A program made the position numbers and the translations under genes. A stretch of 64,000 bases of DNA from Otis tarda (taxonomy: Eukaryota > Chordata > Aves > Otidiformes > Otididae): assembly GCA_026413225.1 (NCBI GenBank), contig CM048554.1:70858463-70922462 (forward strand), in the 5' to 3' direction. Under the pieces are notes generated by a model. That model searched no databases. It saw only the letters and a list, made by a program, of their open reading frames with translations, and had not been told where the DNA came from. How positions within the stretch are numbered: the first letter of the stretch is position 1; each line of letters begins with the position of its first letter. Of the stretch, positions 47,351 through 59,948 are shown in pieces.

Positions 47351-50300
47351 GAAAGAAAAATACTTCTTTAAATTAGAGACTGGTACACAAATCTATGACC
47401 TCAACAAATGCCAAAGAAGCAAACAAGTCTTCTTCAATTACCTCCAGGAGAAAACTCACACTGAAAGTGTGTGCTCAGGCTGCAAAAATTTTCTCAGCTT
47501 CCATGAGCAGTAATAGGAATTGCATGGATGTGTAAAAGAAAAATATTTTTATTCTTGTTTTCCTTTGGATATATCATCCAGGTTTTAAAGGCAACAGCAT
47601 TATATGGCTTTTTACCACCCTGAAATAATCTGACATTCAGACTCCTGAATATATGAAAGAGTTTTCTGTACCTCTAACATGTTCTGACAAATGACAGTAC
47701 CACCATTGCACCACTGAACTTTTCCTAACATCAATGTTATCACATGGACCTATTTGGCCTCTCTATTCTGACAGAAAATAGAATGTAATGTAGAAATTAA
47801 TCATTAAACAGCTGTAAATTGAAAACAAATGACTAGCTCTGTTGTTGAATTGATTTATTTTAAAAGTAAAATCAGTTTCACCTTAGATATTTACAATTTA
47901 AATAGAAAAATGTTTTGATTTAATTTGTCTCAAATGCCTGGAAGCAAATGATATCTGGTATTTTCTCATCTCCAGTCATTTTTACATGTTTGCCTTCTCA
48001 CATCAGTGACAGCCAGCATTGTAGTCACAATACTGCTTTTCTTTAATTTAATTTTTGCTTAAAAAATACTTAATATTTTTTTTCTGAATTGTGGAAAATG
48101 TAAATTTTTGTCTTTGCTTCTGCTCCAAATACTGAGACAAAATTGAGATAGCTTACTTGGCTGCTACAGTTATATAGCATAACGCCATGGTTATTGGGAG
48201 CCTTATTTGTAGGCAGTTAACATGCTTTGAAAGCTCAAAGTAACTCTGTCTTTCTTTGGTGATTGATTCCCTAGCTTACCATCTCAAAAATATTAAAAGA
48301 TACTTCCAAGTAAAATCAAGTATCTCCCCAGTGCACTTGTATACCTACTTGAACTATAGTTCAAAGCATCTGTGTGCTGGTGCAAAGTTATTTTTCTTAG
48401 TTGAAAGCCTCAATTCAAGAAAGCAAGGAGCCTTCATTTGAATATTTGCCAAGTCTGATAATCCACTAGATTAAATTTGTGATGTGGTTAAGAAGACTTA
48501 GGTCCCTGGTGCTCATTGATTACCAGTTACTAGAGTCTTAACACATCCCAAAAACACTTGACAGTTTTGAAAATAACTCTCGTAGCCTATGACAGGGTGG
48601 AATGAGACTTCAGGAGCTAATAAAGGCATAGCAATAGATTAGTCATAATGTGTTAGTCTGTTCACTATTAACTGTATGGAAGAAATACCAAAGATCCTTA
48701 GGAGATACCAAGAGTTTGCAAAAACTAAATGGAAATGTGAGGTGAGTGAAAAATTACTCCAAAAGCCTCTCCACTGAAGCCATAGGCAAAACATTTTTGC
48801 AGCTATGGATGACACAAGTAAAGTAGCTTTGTGTTTCACTAAGTCATAAAAAGTTCACTTACATGGACGTCTGTCTAAGCACATTCTGCATCAACTGACC
48901 TCCAGAACTCACAGAAACCCCCTTTGTAGTTCACAGTAGAACTTCAATTCTTTGATTGGTTTCCTATGGAACCAATACTGTGAATCAGAACTGGAACTAT
49001 GGACAAAGTAGATTTTGAAGGGGCACATAGTGAAAGTATGTTTCTTTCTCAGAAATCTGATACAGTTTTCCTGCACTAACTTTTAGGGGCAATAATGATC
49101 TTATCCACTGTTAACTGTCCAGCTATGACTGTACCACTTTCTGAAAAGCATGGAAAACATTGATCTTCCTAATGTTTTGATACGATAAAACTACATCACC
49201 TGAAAGTGTTGAGAAATGAAAGTGAGATTCAATTCTGAAGTTTTGGGAAGCACAAGATAGTTCTGAGTTGGATCAACCAGAAGAAGAAAAAGCTGGTCAA
49301 AAAATATAAATTGAAAACTTTCTAAGACTGTTTAAAGAAAACCTTCCTTATTCCTTCAGATAAAGACAACAGGATTAGGTAAAATAACCCAGTGACATGG
49401 TCTAGAAGGTAGGTAAAAATATGTGTATAAAAATTACAGTACAAAAGAAAATGAAGAAATGAAAGAAAAGAAGAGTTTCATAAGTCATAAAGATTAGGTG
49501 CTTGGAACAGTAGAAAATTATAAGGGAAGTAAAAGGAAATGGAGAAATGTCTTGGCAACCAATTAAAAACTAATGAAGGGTTTTGTGTCTAAAAAATTTA
49601 AATAATCCTAAAAATAGAATTGGCTTTTACAAAATAAACTAGTAGAACTAGCAAAAATAACCAAGAAAAATAGTCCAATAAGTGTTTTCTTCCAATAAGT
49701 ATTGCGCTTTTGGGAAATAATAAAGTATTTTCATAATACGATAAATGCTTTCAAAATACACTCCTTTCCATTTGAACAGGAAGCAGTATAGTATTGAACA
49801 GAATGTCTAAAGTACATTGGTGGATTTATATACTTTATTTCCTAGAATATTAACATTTATGTGAGATTCTTCTATCATTGATGTTGAATTCCCATAAGTA
49901 TTAGGACAATGTGGTAAATTCTGAGATCTATTTTTTTGGCTATTTGCTAAGAGTTCAAATAAGCAATTGTCACGAGCTAAGTATTCAAAGGACTGCCAGA
50001 ATGACCCAAGAGCAATAATACAATTGGTAGTACCAAACAGTATTAATAATAAAACCACCACTCTTCATTGTACTTCTATAGAAAATAGGTGTTGACAACC
50101 AATTTAATTTACTAACAGTGTTTTCAATAACAGTAGTTATTTTTTAAGATATCCCAAAGTTTTACAGGAGGCTTCTGTGAACCTGAAAAACAGTGTAAGG
50201 ATGTAAGTTTAAAAGAACTCTTTATTGGTGAAGTAATTTCTGAGCTTTTCTGCAGATATCAGTTATTAAAAATGAGGCTTAGCCAACTGCAAATGAGTAT

Positions 50301-50521
50301 TGTAGATATTAACTGGATTAAAACTTGATTGACTGATAGGTTTCACGATGCAACTATAAATGGGAATCTTCTTAGAGAGTGTATATTCTACTGAGTTCTG
50401 CAAGGTTGAGTTCTTGGCTGTATTGTATGAAACATTTTTATCAGTGCTTTGGAAGAAAACAAAAAATCATTACTTATGTGGTTTATATGACTATAAAAAT
50501 GGAAAAATCTTCAAAAGGATC
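47351..50521. other. AT-rich non-coding DNA
   Basis: No gene or interspersed repeat is recognised. Frames are short and mostly on one strand opposite another, as in chance frames. Confidence 0.6.
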
Positions 50522-50640
50522 TGTCCTGGTTTTGGCAGCGATGGAGTTAATGTTCCTCTCAGTAGCTGGTGTGTTTTGGATTTCATATGTGAAGAATGTT
50601 GATAAAAACACCCTGAGTGGTGTCCACAGTTCTTAAACAA
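50522..50640 (+). mobile_element. LTR fragment, same ERVL-like family as 1657-2250
   Basis: It starts with TGTCCTGGTTTTGGC and continues through GAGTTAATGTTCCTC and GTGTTTTGGATTTC, matching the first ~115 bases of the LTR at 1657, including the GTGTTTTGGATTT and AATGTTGATAA words. The remaining LTR is missing, so this is an old 5' LTR piece. The overlapping 80-85 codon frames here are chance frames. Confidence 0.75.
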
Positions 50641-53600
50641 TGTTGGAAGATTGAAGGATACAAAGAAGATGTATGAAATGACTTAACTATTGTGAAATAA
50701 CCCTGTCAGTAATTCTCTCCAGGAGCTCAAAGCTGTTTAGCTTGATGAAAAGAAGACCAAGGGATATATTAGTAGCTGCACGAAAACCAGGAAATTTATA
50801 AAAGAGGGCTATTTAGTCAGATTGACAAATGCCTAGGATCCAACAAATAGCCACAGGTGGAAAAATAATCTAGATATATTATATAAAAAATAGGATATAT
50901 TGCTAACAGAAAGGATAATCAGTCCAAGCATCACTCAACCAAAGATGTAGGCGGCTCCCCCTAACTAGATTTTTTTCAGTCCAAACTAGACATTAAAAAA
51001 TTAAATCTGTGTTCTCCCTCAAACAAATTGTTTTGGGGAAAGCCTATAGCACATGAGTTAGAGGCCACTGACAGATCCCAGTGTTTCTTTATAGCTTCAT
51101 AGAAATCTGTACTGAAAAGTACAAGTAGTGTACAAGATAATTTACTGTGCCCTCAGCAGTTATGCACCATTCTAAAATATTAATGCAAATAGGTGGCACA
51201 AAAGGAACTTTAGTGGTTATTTTCCAGGAAAGAAAAACCTGATCTGAATTATCTGAGTAGCATCACTAGGCAATTCACTTTTGAGGACTTATTCTTTGCT
51301 GAGTAGGGTTAAGAGAATATCTTGCACTCCTTCATCTAGCATTCAGGCAGGCCAAGTGCAGTTTAGCTATTATAGTGGAAAAAGCCAACTTTTCTAATAC
51401 TCGGTGCAGAAAATTCCCTAGACCTAGAACAGAACAAAGTCACTAGATGATTTCTGCAAATGGTGGTGATATTCTTTCTTTGTCTACCAAAGCAGTCAAA
51501 TTACTTTCAGCCTCAGTGAAATGAAATGAAGAATGTGAGACGAAAAGCCTGTGCTGAAAATGGATCTCTGCATCGGGTTTCCTGTCTATAGGGCTCATTG
51601 TCTCACTATTTGGGCTCATGTCCTTTACAATTACCCCAGTATTCCTAGACCTCAGGTACTCATAATTCAGAGGGATCACTGAACAAATTAAAAAATCGTG
51701 ACCAAATTTCTGTAATTTTCTCTAACATGTCAAAACAAAAGGAAGTTTTAGGTTCTTTCATTTATCAGCTAGTAATCAGCTTGAAACTATTCAATCATTG
51801 CCTGCAAAGCAATGAATACTGGGACCCAGCTTATGGTTCAGTTAACAGAACTACTTCTGTTGCAAATAAATGCCATCTCTCCTGGAAATATGTTTGCCCT
51901 TTGCTCTGAAAAGACAATTTGCTGTTTTATTTCTTATGAAGGTTGCAGATAAAGTTGCCAGAAATATTACTGAATAATTGAAGATGGTCAACATCATGCC
52001 TTTCCTTAAACCAACACTATCAACATGAAGAGAGTGTACACCCACAAATCACTGCACACCTGTTCTTTTGTAAGTACAGAAGTAGGTATTTGCTGATCTA
52101 CAGTAGCCTCATCTTCAAATCTAATCTCTTTCCTCATGATTCCTTTCCATGTGGAAATATTCTTTTTCACTACCCTCAGAATCTTATTGCAAAAGCTTTC
52201 CTAAGTAAACTTTTATAACATCAAAATTTTGAGCAGGAAAAAAATATTAAAGGTAGAGGACTATTAAAATTATTTTAAAATAAAGGCTTATGTTTTTGCT
52301 AGGGCTCAAAAGTCTAGAACAGTGTTCTAGAATCAATGAAGAAAAATGCATCAGCTCAAGATTTATAGTCATGACACTTCTTTTAATTCTTAAAATAAAA
52401 AAAAAATATGCTGAGAGAAAAAAAAGGGCAGAGCGGGTGGGGTTGGAATCCATTCACTGCAACACTACAAATAGCTAATATGCCAGTAATTCAACCTTCT
52501 ATTCAACTCCAGAGCATTCTATTGTCCTTCAGGTGATAGTGAAGGTCAGTGTATAACTGGATAGTGGTCATGCTTGCAGAGCTGAAAATATGAACATTTT
52601 TTTTATTTTATTAATTTTTGTTTAATATATGAGACCAAAAAGACAACTTAAGATTCAGTACACCTTTAGAAAATGTCATAACATTTATTAAAAAACTTAA
52701 TATCCAGGCTAAATAACTTTCTCAAAGTTTATACTTGAGAAAGGTCAAGCAAATGTGTTCCTTTACGTGGTAAATAAGTTTGATCATGCTCTCTGGGACG
52801 ATTCTATTCCTTTAAAATCTTATGTTCACTATAGTTATCGCCCAGACTAACAAAAAGGAAGTTTTCTCAGCTGGGCCTTCACAGAAAGTATATGGTTCCT
52901 GATATGCAATATAATAAATTATTGAAACAAAGCTTTTTGTTTGGGGAATTTTCATTAATACTATATATTATATGTAAATAAAACACATGGAGAATAAAAC
53001 TTAAAAAAATAAATAATAAATTTGTGTGTCTGTGGATAAGCAAATTATAACAGCAACTCAAATAGACCCAGTTCAGCAAAGCACATAATGATATGCTTAA
53101 CTTCAGGCAAAATTGAGGCTAATGACACTATCAGGATGCTTAAAGGTTTTTATAGAATTTGATGAGTCAAGAGTAAAGAGATTTTCAACCTTTCTTCTGA
53201 CAGTTCCATTCCCATCTATTCCTTTTAAGTAGTCTCAAAGCAAGTTCCACCCAACAGAGTATGTTGTTGGTTTCTTTTTTCTTTTAAACCAAGTTTCTGC
53301 CTATTTTAGTATAAAATTATAGTATCAATTATAATTTCTTTTTTAGGAAGGTTAAGTATAGAGACACAGCTTCATAAGTTGCTGCTGGTAAAACTGTTGT
53401 GTGGAAACATTAGATTCAAAGCATCAAGGGAAGAAAATTACTGTTCTGACATGTAACAGGCTAGAACCTGCATGAGTTTCATGTCAGCTCAGTGCTTCAG
53501 ATCAGTTTCACTGTAGTGGCACCATCCCTCCCGACTGTGGCTAAACCATAGTAGGTAATTACAGAACTGCGGTGGATCAAGTGACAAACAGACACAAACA

Positions 53601-53852
53601 TTGTAATTAGCTAGATATCTCATCAGCAATTACCTGGCTGTAAATCAGGGATATTGAAGGACTGATACAGTGATCCAAGCAGCACTTGGAGAAATCATAA
53701 AACTCTACTGCCTTAATAGCATTGCATTTGTACAATCAGTAGTTGCCATTTTTGCTTAATTTAAAAGAAAATTCAAAATTCACCTTTAAAGCAAAACTAA
53801 GTAATGCAAGGAAGAGTTTTTCTGCTTATGAACTGTGACAACAGATGAATAT
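50641..53852. other. AT-rich non-coding DNA
   Basis: No gene or interspersed repeat is recognised. The stretch 53590-53660 is repeat-free and rich in homeodomain-like words, so it is a candidate conserved element. Confidence 0.6.
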
Positions 53853-54540
53853 ACTTGGGGGTACTAGTGCATGAGAAGCTCAACGTGAGCCTGCAATGTG
53901 TGCTTGCAGCACGGAAAGCCAACTACATCCTGTGCTGTATCAAAAGAAGCATGTCCAGCAGGTTGAGGGAGGTGATTCTTCCCCTCTGCTCCACTCTCAT
54001 GAGACCCCACCTGAAGTATTATGTCCACCTCTGGAGCCCCCAACATAAGAAGGACATGGACCTGTTGGAGGGATTCCAGAGGAGGGCCACAAAGATGATC
54101 AGGGGGCTGGAGCATCTCTCCTATGAGGACAGGCTGAGAGTTGGGGCTGTTCAGCCTGGAAAAGAGAAGGCTCCGGGGGGGCCTTATAGTAGCCTTCCAG
54201 TACCTAAAAGGGGCTTACAAGAAAGATGGGGAGAAATTCTTTAGCAGGGCCTATTGTGATTGGACGAGTGGTAATGTTTTTAAAATGGGGGGAGGTAGGT
54301 TTAGACTGGATATAAGGAAAAAAGTTTTACAATGAGCATGGTGAAACACTGGCACAGGTTGCCCAGAGAGGTGGTGGATGCCCCATCCCTGGAAACATTC
54401 AAGGCCAGGTTGGATGGGGCTCTGAGCAACCTGATTTAGTCAGAAATGTCCCTGCTCCTTGCAGGGGGGTTGGACTAAATGACCTTTAAAGGTCCTTTCC
54501 AACCCAAACTATTCTATGATCCTACGATCACTTTATGATT
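53853..54540 (+). mobile_element. CR1 LINE 3' fragment with C-terminal ORF2 remnant
   Basis: The copy begins inside ORF2 at the motif GVLVHEKLN and continues through [26 protein letters not shown]-like MRPHLKYYVHLWSPQHKKDMD and [21 protein letters not shown] 3-nt-unit loss and frameshift near 54141 moves the rest ([13 protein letters not shown]...[14 protein letters not shown]) to another frame. The 3' end carries TTGGACTAAATGACCTTTAAA and the tail CTATGATCCTACGATCACTTTATGATT, a decayed octamer repeat. It is similar to, but more diverged than, the copy at 33.9 kb. Confidence 0.95.
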
Positions 54541-55561
54541 AAATGATGATTAAATTTAGCTTTAATCACAATTTAAACCCATTTACTGATACTAAATCAA
54601 CTACTGAGGATTATATTTACTCAGAAATCCACACAGCAAAATCTTGGGCTCTGTCTGGAAAAACACTGAAGAGGGATGAAGTCAAACTATGAGATTGGTT
54701 AGGAGCAAGTCAAGCTTGAAGAGGATAGTCTTTAAAATCATTTCAAAGTGCTTAAATTTCTGATAGGGATTATATGGGACTGTTCCTGATAGAAAAGAGT
54801 ACACTTTGTGACCCAGAACCTTTCCACTTTACCTTGTTCTACTTCGTGATTGTAGTTTCTCATTCTTGTAAGGTTTTACTATCAGTAAAAAAATCCATGC
54901 CCCTTCTCACTTACCAAGGACAAATTTACTAGGGTTGATAAAGGAAGCTGTAAATTCTTATCTTTATCTCTTTCTCTTCTCTTTCAGTACTGCTGCTCTG
55001 ACTATTGCAGGGTAAAGTTTTCTGCCACGCTACAGGGAATGTGATACACAGAAGCTTTCTTTCCATCAGTATTGCTATTAAAAACAGAGTTCAAGCATGC
55101 TATTAGCCCTTTTCCCACACTTTGTATTTTACAAGCACAAAATCCTTTTCAAGAATCAGAACACAGAATTTTGTTGTTGTGTTACTTCTGAACAAGCCAG
55201 GTCTCCAGCATTGCCTTTAGGTTGATCTTCTACTTAATATCTAAAGTAATTCTTTAAATGCCCCAAACCAGTGCATTCTAGCAAGACAGTGTTGCTATAT
55301 TTGTTAAATATAGCTGAAGTGACTTTTTGAAGCAAATAATTGCTCTCTTGTTATATACATCCTACTTAATCCTTAAAGCTCAGGAGCAATGATGTGACAT
55401 TGAGCTGGCTGCAATGCATGGAGTCACATAACGAATGAATCATTGATATGTCTGTTAATGACATCAATGCATTAAAATTAAACCCACCAAGCCTTACATT
55501 GCCTCTGCTTCCCATCAGTGCAGGTGGTAAACTAAGATCAATCATGAAATCAAGGAAGCAT
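54541..55561. other. AT-rich non-coding DNA
   Basis: No gene is seen. The part at about 55375-55495 is repeat-free with homeodomain-like words. Confidence 0.55.
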
Positions 55562-56040
55562 GTAAGATGGAAAGGATCTCTTGTCATCTCATGCAACCTC
55601 CCCACTCAAAGCAGGTCCAGTTAGATCAGATTACTCAGGGCAGCATTTGGATTTAGAAATCTGGTCCTTTGCTACACAGTTGCTTTCTAGCTGGGCTGTT
55701 TTCCTGCACAGGATCCTAGGTGCAGAACTTTGGCTTTGCTAAATTTCCTGATGTTTAAGTCACTCCATTTTTTCCAGCTTGTCCAAGGCCCTCTGAATAG
55801 GAGCCCTGTCCTGCAATCTGGTAGCATCCCCAAACTTGCTGACCTTCCATCCCATCACCCATGCCATTAATAAAGACACGAAGTAGGACTAGTCCCACTC
55901 TTGACCCCTGAGGAGCACTGCTAGTTACTGGCTACCAACTGGACTTTGTACTGCTGATCATTACCCTTTGAGCATGACAGTCCACCCAGTTTCCCACCCA
56001 TTTTATTGTACACTTTCCTGGTCCCCGTGTCTCCAGCTTG
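55562..56040 (-). mobile_element. CR1 LINE fragment, very old, minus strand
   Basis: Diverged reverse complement of CR1. Signature words in order are GATGGAAAGGATCTCTTGTCA (the 3' region), TCACTCCATTTTTTCCAGCTTGTCC, CCATTAATAAAGACAC and GACCCCTGAGGAGCACTGC, with TCCACCCAGTTTCCCACCC near 55980. The minus strand has no surviving long frame. It lacks the terminal octamer repeat, and its right end blends into unrecognised sequence, so the 56040 boundary is approximate. Confidence 0.8.
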
Positions 56041-56379
56041 ACTGTAACTTGAAGAACAGACAAGTTTGCCTCCACAGTGCTGCACAGGGGATGAACTTGC
56101 TGGATGGGCTGCCTTCCCTGCCCTGGCTGATCTTCATTCAGACGTCTGAGCTGTCTCTGATTGTGTCTCACTATAGGTCAACCACTTTATGCACTAGGAA
56201 ACTCTTCTTAGTTCTGCCTTTCAAACCAAGGTCAGGGCAGGTTAGATTTTAACACATTTGTAATTCAAAAAGCACCTAGTCAGTTAATAACATCTGAGCT
56301 CACCAGATGTATGTAAAATCAGGAGTTACTGAAAATTAACTGTGTTTCAGACATGGACAAAGCATGATGCCCTACCGTG
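56041..56379. other. Unassigned sequence between CR1 and GC-rich block
   Basis: This could still be part of the old CR1, extending to about 56240, or an unrelated old repeat. I see no reliable CR1 words here. Confidence 0.35.
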
Positions 56380-56790
56380 AGAACTGTTAGAGCTCAGGCA
56401 GGGCTGGTGGCTCCCCAGGGTCAGGGGGCCAGGACTGTCAGGGGCTTCTCAACCCTGGGGGCTGGCAGGGCAGGGCCTCACCAGCAGTGCCCATCCCACC
56501 ACCCCAGCCAGCAGCAGGGCAGATGGGAGGCACAATGGCAACCCCTGTCCTGGGCATCGGGCACCTCCCTGGGGATGGGCACAGGCCGAGGCTGGGATGG
56601 GATATGAGCCCATGGGTTGGTGGAGCCCATGGTGGGGCAGGGCTGTGGGGAGCTGGAGACCGACCCTGCTGAGTTATTGCTGGAGCAGGGGCTGATACAG
56701 GGTCCTGGGCAATGGTCAGGTGTGGGAACATCCAGGAGGTCAGGCAGGGACAGCCAGGCCTGGGGATGCCCTCAGGGCTCTGACACGAAG
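56380..56790. other. GC-rich, G-skewed block of unknown origin
   Basis: About 410 bases of strongly GC-rich, CpG-poor sequence with repeated words such as GGCAGGGC, CAGGGGC, GGCTGGGATGGG and GGAGCCCATGG. It is sharply bounded by AT-rich DNA. Six overlapping open frames on both strands result from the composition. It could be a degenerate minisatellite, part of an unrecognised LTR or an old GC-rich retroelement 5' region. It lies between an antisense CR1 and a sense CR1 tail. Confidence 0.4.
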
Positions 56791-56821
56791 TGTATATTTT
56801 ACTTTTTAAATATTAAAAACA

Positions 56822-56917
56822 CCTAATCTAGTTGAAGATGTCCCTGCTCATTGCTGAAGGGTTGGACTAAATGACCTTTAAAAGTCCCTTCCAACTCAAA
56901 CTGTTCCATGATTCTAA
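56822..56917 (+). mobile_element. CR1 LINE 3' UTR fragment
   Basis: CTAATCTAGTTGAAGATGTCC, then GGGTTGGACTAAATGACC, then CCATGATTCTAAA form the last ~95 bases of CR1. The tail octamer is reduced to about one unit. No ORF part remains. Confidence 0.9.
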
Positions 56918-59267
56918 ATTAACTATAATATCTAAGAATATGCCAGTAAGGAAGACTAAAATATGGAACAAAATTTGTCTGGAAAGTGGAACAACAGAAA
57001 TCCCAGGTGTCCCATCTCCCTTTAATATCTGTGTTGTCAAATGTGTTTTATCACTCCTTTACCTAGGAATCACCTCATCCCTTCCTGCACTCTCACCTTC
57101 CTTGGGCCCTACAGCAGTGTGGCTATCAGGCAGAGAAACACCAAAGCACCAGAGAGCAATTTGCAGCACTCGAAATTAGTTTGTAAAACCTTCAGGAATG
57201 TGTTAAGAAAATGAATTGTTTTCATTGTTGCTGCTGTGGGGTCTTTTTTATTGTGTACCTAATGAATGCTTTTCTGAAAGACAGAAATCAGCTGTATTTG
57301 TTATTTTGTCCCATTGCAATTACCTTTACTCAGGAGTGCTTTACTGACATGACTCCCTATTATGGTATAAGTTCACGTTGCCTGATGCTCATATTATTTG
57401 AAGTGTTACTTTTTTGTACTTCAGAATAAAGAGAAACTTAGTTTAATAGCAGTTTGACAGCTTTTCCTCCAAGTGACAAACTAAAAGTGATCAAATGTAC
57501 ATTAGAGCTTTTAACTCTGAATCATATGGTATCCTGTAGGGAATGCTGCTGGAATAAGCTATGATGTATGAAAAAACACTGCATTCATAACCAGATCATT
57601 CACACTAAACTTCCAGTTATCTCCTTTTATCTGCTTGACTGGCTTCACTAGATTTAAAAAGGGTGCCAAGGGCACCTATAGTAGTTTCAGATCAAAATCC
57701 TTTAAGCTTTTGGCATAGTCCAATTGTGTAGTTAAAACCCAGGCGCTATGGATCAAGTATTCAGATAGTGCTGCTCAGTCAGTACTACAAGAGTCCTGAT
57801 TTTCTTGTATACAAGGAGGGTTTTTTAAAGGCAAAAATAGTATGGCATCCAAAAAGAAAAAAAAAAAAGAAAGAAAAAGAAAGCAGCAGAGAGGGATTTA
57901 TTACATTTGTTTAATAAAGTTGAACATTATACTAGTATAGTGTAGGTCATGATATTTAAAAATTAAAAAAAAATTCTCTTTAAAATTATAACGATTGATC
58001 CCTTTCTTAGATTGGCACTGATTGGGAGTAACTTCACTTATACCAAACCATGTTCAGCTATGTAAAATGGACATGAAAAAGTATTTAGTTATAATGCTTT
58101 TCTGATGGCTTGTTGCAAGGATTCTTTTATCTTCACAGTTTTTTGGATTCTATGATATATAGGAAATGTTTGCAGGCATCTTACACACGGAGCAGTTTCT
58201 AAACCTGATGAAGTATTAACATCACATATAAATATTTTTTTTTCCACCTTGACTCTTTATCTGGAGTCTGTCTAGTGAAATTATAAAGTGAAGTATACAT
58301 ATTCAGTCTAGATTGATACCTACATTCAACAAATAGCCGCCTTCTAGAAATCCACAGAGATTTCTTCTACTAAGCATAAAATGTCCCTTGAAATGTATGA
58401 AGTCTCATATGTCAACTATTTGACTTATTATCAGTAGTATCAGATGTATTCTTCACTTGCTTCACCGGGCTTGAAACCTTCCTCATTTCTGCAGACTTCA
58501 TCTTTTTTTTTCCACAGTAGGAACTAAGAAGAAATTTTATATCAACAAACTGTGAACAAACAAGCTAAGTTTATTTCTTGACAAATCGGGATCTTTTTCT
58601 GCATTTTGTCAAAGGTTCTCTGATATAGAATATGGCACTGCCATCTACAGCTCTGACAGATGCACTTTACTGGTATTTAAATGAATGATTATTTCTCTTT
58701 CATTGTAGTAATGCTAACATCTATTTGGCAGTTATAACCTCATAGAGTGCTTGATTTGAGGCAGCTTTGAAGATGACACTGTATCAGCTGTCAGGGTTCT
58801 CCAGAGCAAAGTATTGTTCTCCTATTACCTCACTTCTTTTTTCTGCTCTCTCTGAAACAGTAGTACTGGGGGAATATCATATTAAGATAATTCTTATGCC
58901 TCGTGTGCTGTACTCTTCAAGAAAGTTTCCTGCAGATGCAAACCCCATGTGATGCACATGCTCTGTAAATGTCCCAGTCTACAAGTAAATGAAGCTTGCC
59001 TTCCTCTGTATCCAGACATCGAGAATATGCCACTTGATAATATCAAAAAGTTCAAGAAAACTCAGAGTAATGATTCAAGCCCCAAAGTCAGGTGTGCATA
59101 TTAACATTTCAAAGAACTGAGGTTCAAGAACAGGAAAGGTTGTTGCTCTTAACTTCAAAATCGGGCCTCAGATTTAGAGCTAAATGGATGACAAAAAAAA
59201 AAAAGATATTTAAACACATTTTGTGTTTCCTTTTAATGCGTAAGTTTGCATTGATAACTGCTTCTCC
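56918..59267. other. AT-rich non-coding DNA
   Basis: No gene or repeat is recognised apart from an A/G-rich tract at 57852-57884. Confidence 0.6.
57852..57884. repeat. A/G-rich low-complexity tract
   Basis: A runs separated by single G residues, of (GAAA)n type. Confidence 0.8.
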
Positions 59268-59948
59268 AGATTCTGGAGTCCCTTGCAGCCCATGGAAGCC
59301 CACGGAGGAGCAGAAATCCTCCTGCAGCCTGTGGAGGACCCCACGCCAGGGCAGGAGGATGCCTGAAGGAGGCTGTGGCCCGTGGAGGGCCTGCACTGGA
59401 GCAGGTTTGCTGGCAGGATCTGTGGCCTCGTGGAGAGAGGAGCCCAGGCTGGAGCAGGTTTGCTGGCAGGACTTGTGACCCCATGAGAGACCCATGCTGG
59501 AGCAGTCTGTTCCTGAGGGACCCCAATGCTGGAGCAGGGGAAGAGAGTGAGGAGTCCTCCCTCTGAGGAGGAAGGAGAGGCAGAGACAACTCTGATGGAC
59601 TGACTGCAATCCTCCATTCCCGACCCCCCTGTGCTCCTTGAGAGGAGGAGGAGGTGGTAGAGAAATCAGGAGTGAAATTGAGCCCAGGAAGGAGGGAGGT
59701 GTAGGAGGAATGTTTTAAGATTTGGTTTTATTTCTTATGCTACTCTGATTAGATTGGAAATAAATTAAGCTAATTTCCCCAAGTCAAGTCTGTTTTGCCC
59801 ATGATGGTAATGGGTGAGTGATCTCCCTGTCCTTATCTCCACCCACGAGCCTTTTGTTGTATTTTGTCTCCTCTGTCCAGCTGAGGAGGGGGAGCAATAG
59901 AACGGCTTTGGTGGGAACCTGGCGTCCAGCCAGGGTCAACCCACCACA
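59268..59948 (+). mobile_element. LTR fragment related to the 1.14 kb family, 5' part missing
   Basis: Beginning at about 59268 the sequence aligns with the second half of the LTR at 18557. Shared parts are the GC-rich words CAGCCCATGGAAGCCCACGG and GAGGATGCCTGAAGGAGGC, then an AATAAA signal (59759-59764) followed by CCCCAAGTCAAGTCTGTTTTG, and the end GTCAACCCACCACA at 59948. It differs more from the two full copies than they do from each other, and a GC-rich unit in the middle is repeated in tandem (GGAGCAGGTTTGCTGGCAGG twice, near 59398 and 59453). It belongs to an older or sister family. The overlapping minus-strand frames of up to 161 codons are composition artefacts. Confidence 0.85.
59398..59475 (+). 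repeat. Tandem duplication inside the LTR fragment
   Basis: The 20-base word GGAGCAGGTTTGCTGGCAGG occurs at about 59398 and again at about 59453, so the unit is about 55 bases. Such expansion is common in the GC-rich centre of this LTR family and is not seen in the two full copies in this window. Confidence 0.7.

Noticed and set aside
56377-56826. Six overlapping frames of 61 to 97 codons on both strands
   Set aside because: They all reflect the GC-rich, stop-poor composition of the block; none shows a domain or preferred frame.
59124-59617. Three overlapping minus-strand frames of 118 to 161 codons
   Set aside because: They overlap the LTR fragment and extend into unrelated AT-rich DNA; they are antisense artefacts of the GC-rich LTR centre.
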